Shown: piece by piece, positions 5,277 to 7,905 of the stretch
Numbering within the stretch: position 1 is the first letter of the stretch
How the letters are laid out: every line of letters begins with the position of its first letter
Assembly (NCBI GenBank): GCA_013203525.1
Contig: JABMQB010000350.1
Span: 1 to 7,905, forward strand
Reading direction: 5' to 3'
DNA from: Mariniphaga sp.
GTDB taxonomy: Bacteria; Bacteroidota; Bacteroidia; Bacteroidales; Prolixibacteraceae
DNA length: 7,905 nt
Notes under the pieces: generated by a model
What the model saw: only the letters and a program-made list of their open reading frames with translations
Database searches by the model: none
What the model was told of the DNA's origin: nothing
Translations under genes and position numbers: made by a program

Positions 5277-7565
5277 ATGAAAAAAATCTTATGGGTTTTT
5301 GTCATCATGCTTTCTTTTTCGATGACAGGTTTTTCCCAAAAAAAAACAGATGCAAATATAAACGGGCATGTTATTAATAAAAACAGCAAAGAACACCTGC
5401 CGTATATAAATGTATCTATAAAAGGAACAACTATCGGAACAACTACTGATGCAACAGGTCATTATTTTTGCAAAAACCTACCCATTGGTAAATATACAAT
5501 AATTGCTTCAGGAGTAGGTTATAAAAGTGCTTCGCAAGAAATCATTATAGAAGCAGGAAAAACAATCGAGGTTAATTTTGAAATTGAAGAAGACCAAATT
5601 CAGTTGGAGTGTGTTGTGGTTTCTGCCAATCGTAACGAAACCAACCGTAAAGAAGCACCAACCATTGTGAATGTAATAAGTCCAAAAATCTTTGAAAACA
5701 CAAATTCGGTATGCCTGGCACAAGGATTAAATTTCCAACCCGGGTTAAGAGTGGAAACCAACTGCCAAAATTGCGGTTTTCAGCAAGTCAGAATCAATGG
5801 TCTGGATGGATCATATTCACAAATATTAATAGATAGTCGTCCGATTTTTAGTGCTTTGGCAGGAGTTTATGGTATCGAACAAATTCCTGCAAATATGATT
5901 GAAAGAGTGGAAGTTGTTCGTGGTGGCGGTTCTGCTTTATTCGGCTCAAATGCAATTGCAGGTACAATAAATATAATTACGAAAGAGCCGACAGCCAATT
6001 CCGTAACACTATCGAATACCACAAATCTGATTTATGGTAAAAAAACTGACATCAATACATCCTTAAACGCATCGGTTGTTTCCGACGATTATAAAACTGG
6101 TGTAATGATTTTCGGTTCAACACGGCAGCGAAGCCCTTTTGATTATGATGGCGATGGGTTTACTGAAATTGGCAAAATCAATGTTAAAAATATCGGATTT
6201 AGGGGTTTTTGCAAAACAAGTAATTACAGCAAATTAACTATTGAATACCACAATATGGGTGAATTTCGCAGAGGAGGCAATAATCTTGACTTGCCTCCAC
6301 ACGAAACCGACATTACCGAGCAGATTGAACACAATATCAATACAGGAGGTATAAAATATGATGTTTTTTCAAAAAACAATAAACATAGGTTTAACTTTTA
6401 TTCATCAGCTCAAAAAATTGACCGAAAAAGTTACTATGGAGCACAAAGAGACCCGAATGCTTACGGTTCTACTGACGATAAAACATTTGTAGCAGGGATG
6501 CAATACACCTATTCAATGGATACGCTGTTTTTTATGCCTGCCCAACTAACAATGGGAACGGAATACAGCACCAATGAAATGATAGATAAAATGCTAGGCT
6601 ATGATAGAATTATAAATCAGGCGGTTAATACAAAAAGTATTATTTTACAAAATGAATGGAAAAATGAAAAAATCAGTATTCTTTTAGGCGGTCGCTTTGA
6701 TAAACATAATTTAATTAAAGACCCAATAATAAGTCCACGATTAAATTTTCGCTATAACCCAACCCAATTTATGAGTTTAAGAGCAAGCTATTCAAGTGGA
6801 TTTAGGGCTCCACAGGCTTTTGACGAAGATTTACATGTAACGGCTGTTGGCGGAAATGTTGCTCTCATTCGCCTTGACCCAAATTTAAAAACTGAAAAGT
6901 CGCAGAGTTATAGTGCCTCTGCTGATTTTTACAAAACTTTTGGTCAGGTTCAAACCAATTTTCTGATAGAAGGTTTTTATACTAATTTGGATAATGTCTT
7001 TGTATTAGAAGAAATTGGAACTGATAGCGGGGGAAACATAATGCTTGAACGCAGAAATGGTTCGGGAGCGGTAGTACAAGGAATAAATTTAGAAGGTAAA
7101 GTTGTTCCTTCAAAAAATCTACAATTTCAATTTGGAGTTACTTTTCAAAAAAGTGAGTACATAGAAGTGCAACAATGGAGTGATAACGTGAATTTAACCC
7201 TTCAGAAAAAAATGTTTCGCTCACCTGATAATTATGGCTATTTGACAGCTAATTACCAAGCTGTTAAGAATCTGAATATTTCTTTGTCAGGTACATATAC
7301 AGGAAGTATGTTGGTTCAGCATTTTGCCGGATATGTACTAGAAGATACAGAGAATAAAACGCCTGATTTTTATGATTTAAATTTAAAACTGTCGTATGAT
7401 TTCAAACTCAATAGTAGTGCTAAATTACAATTAAATGGAGGTGTTCAAAACATTTTCAACAGTTATCAAAACGATTTTGACAAAGGCGAATTTCGCGATG
7501 CAGGATACATTTATGGACCAGCATTACCACGTACATTTTTCTTTGGACTTAAAGTTATAATATAG
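5277..7565 (+). CDS. TonB-dependent outer-membrane receptor (CirA/FyuA-like) with a CxxC motif in the plug
   Basis: This 762-residue receptor is full length. Residues 1-20 are a signal peptide ending TGFS or TGFSQ. Residues about 28-105 are a CarboxypepD_reg-like domain (GHVINKNSKEHLPYINVSIKG). ECVVVSA near 111-117 is the TonB-box region. The plug spans about 125-237 and includes NCQNCGFQQVRINGL (162-176), DSRPIFSALAGVYGIEQIP (186-204), MIERVEVVRGGGSALFGSNA (207-226) and GTINIIT. The barrel follows and contains an EF-hand-like DYDGDGF (289-295), SGFRAPQAFDEDLH, and a complete C terminus. The plug motifs are those of receptors annotated as ferrienterochelin/colicin-type in Bacteroidota. The paired Cys163 and Cys166 are unusual for siderophore receptors and could bind metal or form a disulfide. 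The substrate cannot be settled from sequence; iron complex, heme or copper are options. It is the second gene of an operon with the His-rich protein. Confidence 0.96.
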   Translation: MKKILWVFVIMLSFSMTGFSQKKTDANINGHVINKNSKEHLPYINVSIKGTTIGTTTDATGHYFCKNLPIGKYTIIASGVGYKSASQEIIIEAGKTIEVNFEIEEDQIQLECVVVSANRNETNRKEAPTIVNVISPKIFENTNSVCLAQGLNFQPGLRVETNCQNCGFQQVRINGLDGSYSQILIDSRPIFSALAGVYGIEQIPANMIERVEVVRGGGSALFGSNAIAGTINIITKEPTANSVTLSNTTNLIYGKKTDINTSLNASVVSDDYKTGVMIFGSTRQRSPFDYDGDGFTEIGKINVKNIGFRGFCKTSNYSKLTIEYHNMGEFRRGGNNLDLPPHETDITEQIEHNINTGGIKYDVFSKNNKHRFNFYSSAQKIDRKSYYGAQRDPNAYGSTDDKTFVAGMQYTYSMDTLFFMPAQLTMGTEYSTNEMIDKMLGYDRIINQAVNTKSIILQNEWKNEKISILLGGRFDKHNLIKDPIISPRLNFRYNPTQFMSLRASYSSGFRAPQAFDEDLHVTAVGGNVALIRLDPNLKTEKSQSYSASADFYKTFGQVQTNFLIEGFYTNLDNVFVLEEIGTDSGGNIMLERRNGSGAVVQGINLEGKVVPSKNLQFQFGVTFQKSEYIEVQQWSDNVNLTLQKKMFRSPDNYGYLTANYQAVKNLNISLSGTYTGSMLVQHFAGYVLEDTENKTPDFYDLNLKLSYDFKLNSSAKLQLNGGVQNIFNSYQNDFDKGEFRDAGYIYGPALPRTFFFGLKVII

Positions 7566-7590
7566 TTTTTAAGAAATATTGCCAACTCAC

Positions 7591-7660
7591 ACAGGCTGGC
7601 ACATTGTCGGGTCGCTCAAAGCCCACGCTAAAGCCAAAACCTGCCAAAGAGCCAGCCTGT
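7591..7660 (+). repeat. Hairpin unit of repeat copy 3, possible terminator of the second operon
   Basis: ACAGGCTGGC (7591-7600) and GCCAGCCTGT (7651-7660) form a perfect 10-bp stem, followed by TTTT (7661-7664). The 50-base interior contains ACATTGTCGGG and GCCCACGCT. It begins 25 bases after the receptor stop, so it may also terminate that transcript, although the long loop is unusual for an intrinsic terminator. Next to the shared GGC/GCC core, the adjoining arm is GGCT/AGCC here and ATTT/AAAT in copy 1: three of the four pairs changed on both sides. Confidence 0.7.
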
Positions 7661-7735
7661 TTTTCAACGCTTTTTTGCCGACACATAAAAAAACTAAATC
7701 TTTGCTGACACACAAGCCTGACAGAAAAATAATTG

Positions 7736-7743
7736 TACCTTTG
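7736..7743 (+). promoter_or_regulatory. Orphan TAnnTTTG promoter motif within repeat copy 3
   Basis: TACCTTTG fits the Bacteroidota -7 consensus, and its place relative to the hairpin unit matches the promoter of copy 1. The -33 region is poor. The first ATG downstream (7761) opens only four codons before TAA, and the intron starts soon after, so no gene is served within the window. Confidence 0.4.
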
Positions 7744-7781
7744 AAAGGATATTTCGTTTAATGACAAGTTTGTAATTCTGT

Positions 7782-7794
7782 GACAGACAGACAG
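7782..7794. repeat. Short GACA microsatellite
   Basis: Three tandem GACA units plus a final G sit between two conserved blocks of repeat copy 3. The corresponding spacer in copy 1 is about five bases shorter and lacks the tandem array, so slippage is a likely cause of the difference. Confidence 0.6.
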
Positions 7795-7809
7795 AACGCC
7801 CAGTTGCTA

Positions 7810-7905
7810 ATCGAGTAGGCTGCCCCGCCAGTAGTTAGCTGACGGGGAGAGCCTCTCACACCACCGTACGTACGGGTCTCGTATACGGCGGTTCGTTAAA
7901 TCATA
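7810..7905 (-). mobile_element. 3' end of a group II intron (domains V and VI), continuing beyond the window
   Basis: On the minus strand, a domain V-like hairpin lies at 7892-7860. ACCGCCGTA pairs with TACGGTGGT, a 2-base CG bulge follows, then TACG pairs with CGTA around a small AGACC loop. The GAACCGCCG...TACGGTGGTGTGAGAGG layout is the familiar bacterial domain V pattern, and its 5' strand carries a CGC that could be the catalytic triad. Domain VI follows: AGGCT (7854-7850) pairs with AGCCT (7821-7817), and CCCCGTCAG (7847-7839) pairs with CTGGCGGGG (7831-7823) around a 7-base loop. The A at 7816, seven bases from the end, is a likely branch point. The intron ends CTCGAT at 7810, obeying the usual AY end. 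The reverse transcriptase gene would lie further right, on the minus strand. The GC content is higher than in the neighbouring genes. The class is not assigned. Confidence 0.85.
7860..7892 (-). ncRNA. Group II intron domain V catalytic hairpin
   Basis: The 33-base stem has a 9-bp lower helix with one G-U pair, a 2-nucleotide CG bulge on the 3' strand, a 4-bp upper helix and a short loop. These are the defining proportions of domain V, the active-site RNA of group II introns. Its presence implies that at least the 3' end of the intron is intact. Confidence 0.8.

Larger units (their letters stand above)
7591..7810 (-). repeat. Intergenic repeat element, copy 3 (mosaic, partly inverted relative to copy 1)
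   Basis: Read on the minus strand from 7810, it shows TTAGCAACtgGGCG (7810-7797), TACAAACTTG (7774-7765) and CAAAGATTTAGTTTTTTT (7704-7687), in the same order as copy 1 on the plus strand. Read on the plus strand, it shows the GGCACA...AAAGAGCC hairpin (7591-7660), GCCGaCACATAA (7677-7688), GACACACAAGCC and a promoter-like TACCTTTG (7736-7743), in the same orientation as copy 1. A GACA microsatellite (7782-7794) lengthens one spacer. The right end is cut precisely by the group II intron. Confidence 0.75.

Noticed and set aside
7555..7767. Open frames on both strands across repeat copy 3
   Set aside because: They follow the inverted-repeat hairpin and simple runs, one overlaps the receptor end antisense, and neither has a credible start context.
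1..7905. CRISPR array, tRNA or rRNA genes
   Set aside because: No regularly spaced direct repeats with unique spacers and no tRNA or rRNA motifs were seen. The CACCTCCTTT match at 5147-5156 lies inside a coding gene.

Overview
The window looks like chromosomal DNA of a member of the Bacteroidota. The evidence is low GC, A-rich start contexts instead of Shine-Dalgarno sites, TAnnTTTG-type promoter motifs, and TonB-dependent receptors that carry the N-terminal CarboxypepD_reg-like domain typical of the phylum. Genus cannot be read from the sequence.

Layout. Positions 1-1198 hold the end of a co-directional cluster of three closely spaced small genes (one cut by the window edge) that look like phage virion or tail-completion genes; this is a modest-confidence reading. 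Positions 1199-1540 show no gene. From about 1541 to 7810 there is a tandem arrangement: repeat element, operon, repeat element, operon, repeat element. Each operon encodes a small, His-rich, membrane-anchored protein followed by a full-length TonB-dependent outer-membrane receptor (1844-4462 and 4807-7565). The first receptor resembles ZnuD-type zinc receptors. The second belongs to a CirA/FyuA-like group with a Cys-x-x-Cys-Gly motif in the plug. The two small proteins differ in sequence but share a C-terminal Leu-Arg-Ala-Pro-Pro motif. Together they suggest a metal-acquisition locus: the His-rich proteins would bind or sense metal at the inner membrane and periplasm, and the receptors would import metal or a metal complex across the outer membrane. 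The substrates are inferred, not shown.

The intergenic stretches are not featureless. They contain mosaic copies of a non-coding repeat family: a hairpin whose arms covary between copies, a shared AAAGATTTAG block, a TTAGCAAC end motif, and a promoter-like end. Some sub-motifs are inverted between copies. At the right edge, the 3' end (domains V and VI) of a group II intron lies on the minus strand. Its boundary falls exactly in the TTAGCAAC motif of the third repeat copy. The intron body and any reverse transcriptase would lie beyond the window.
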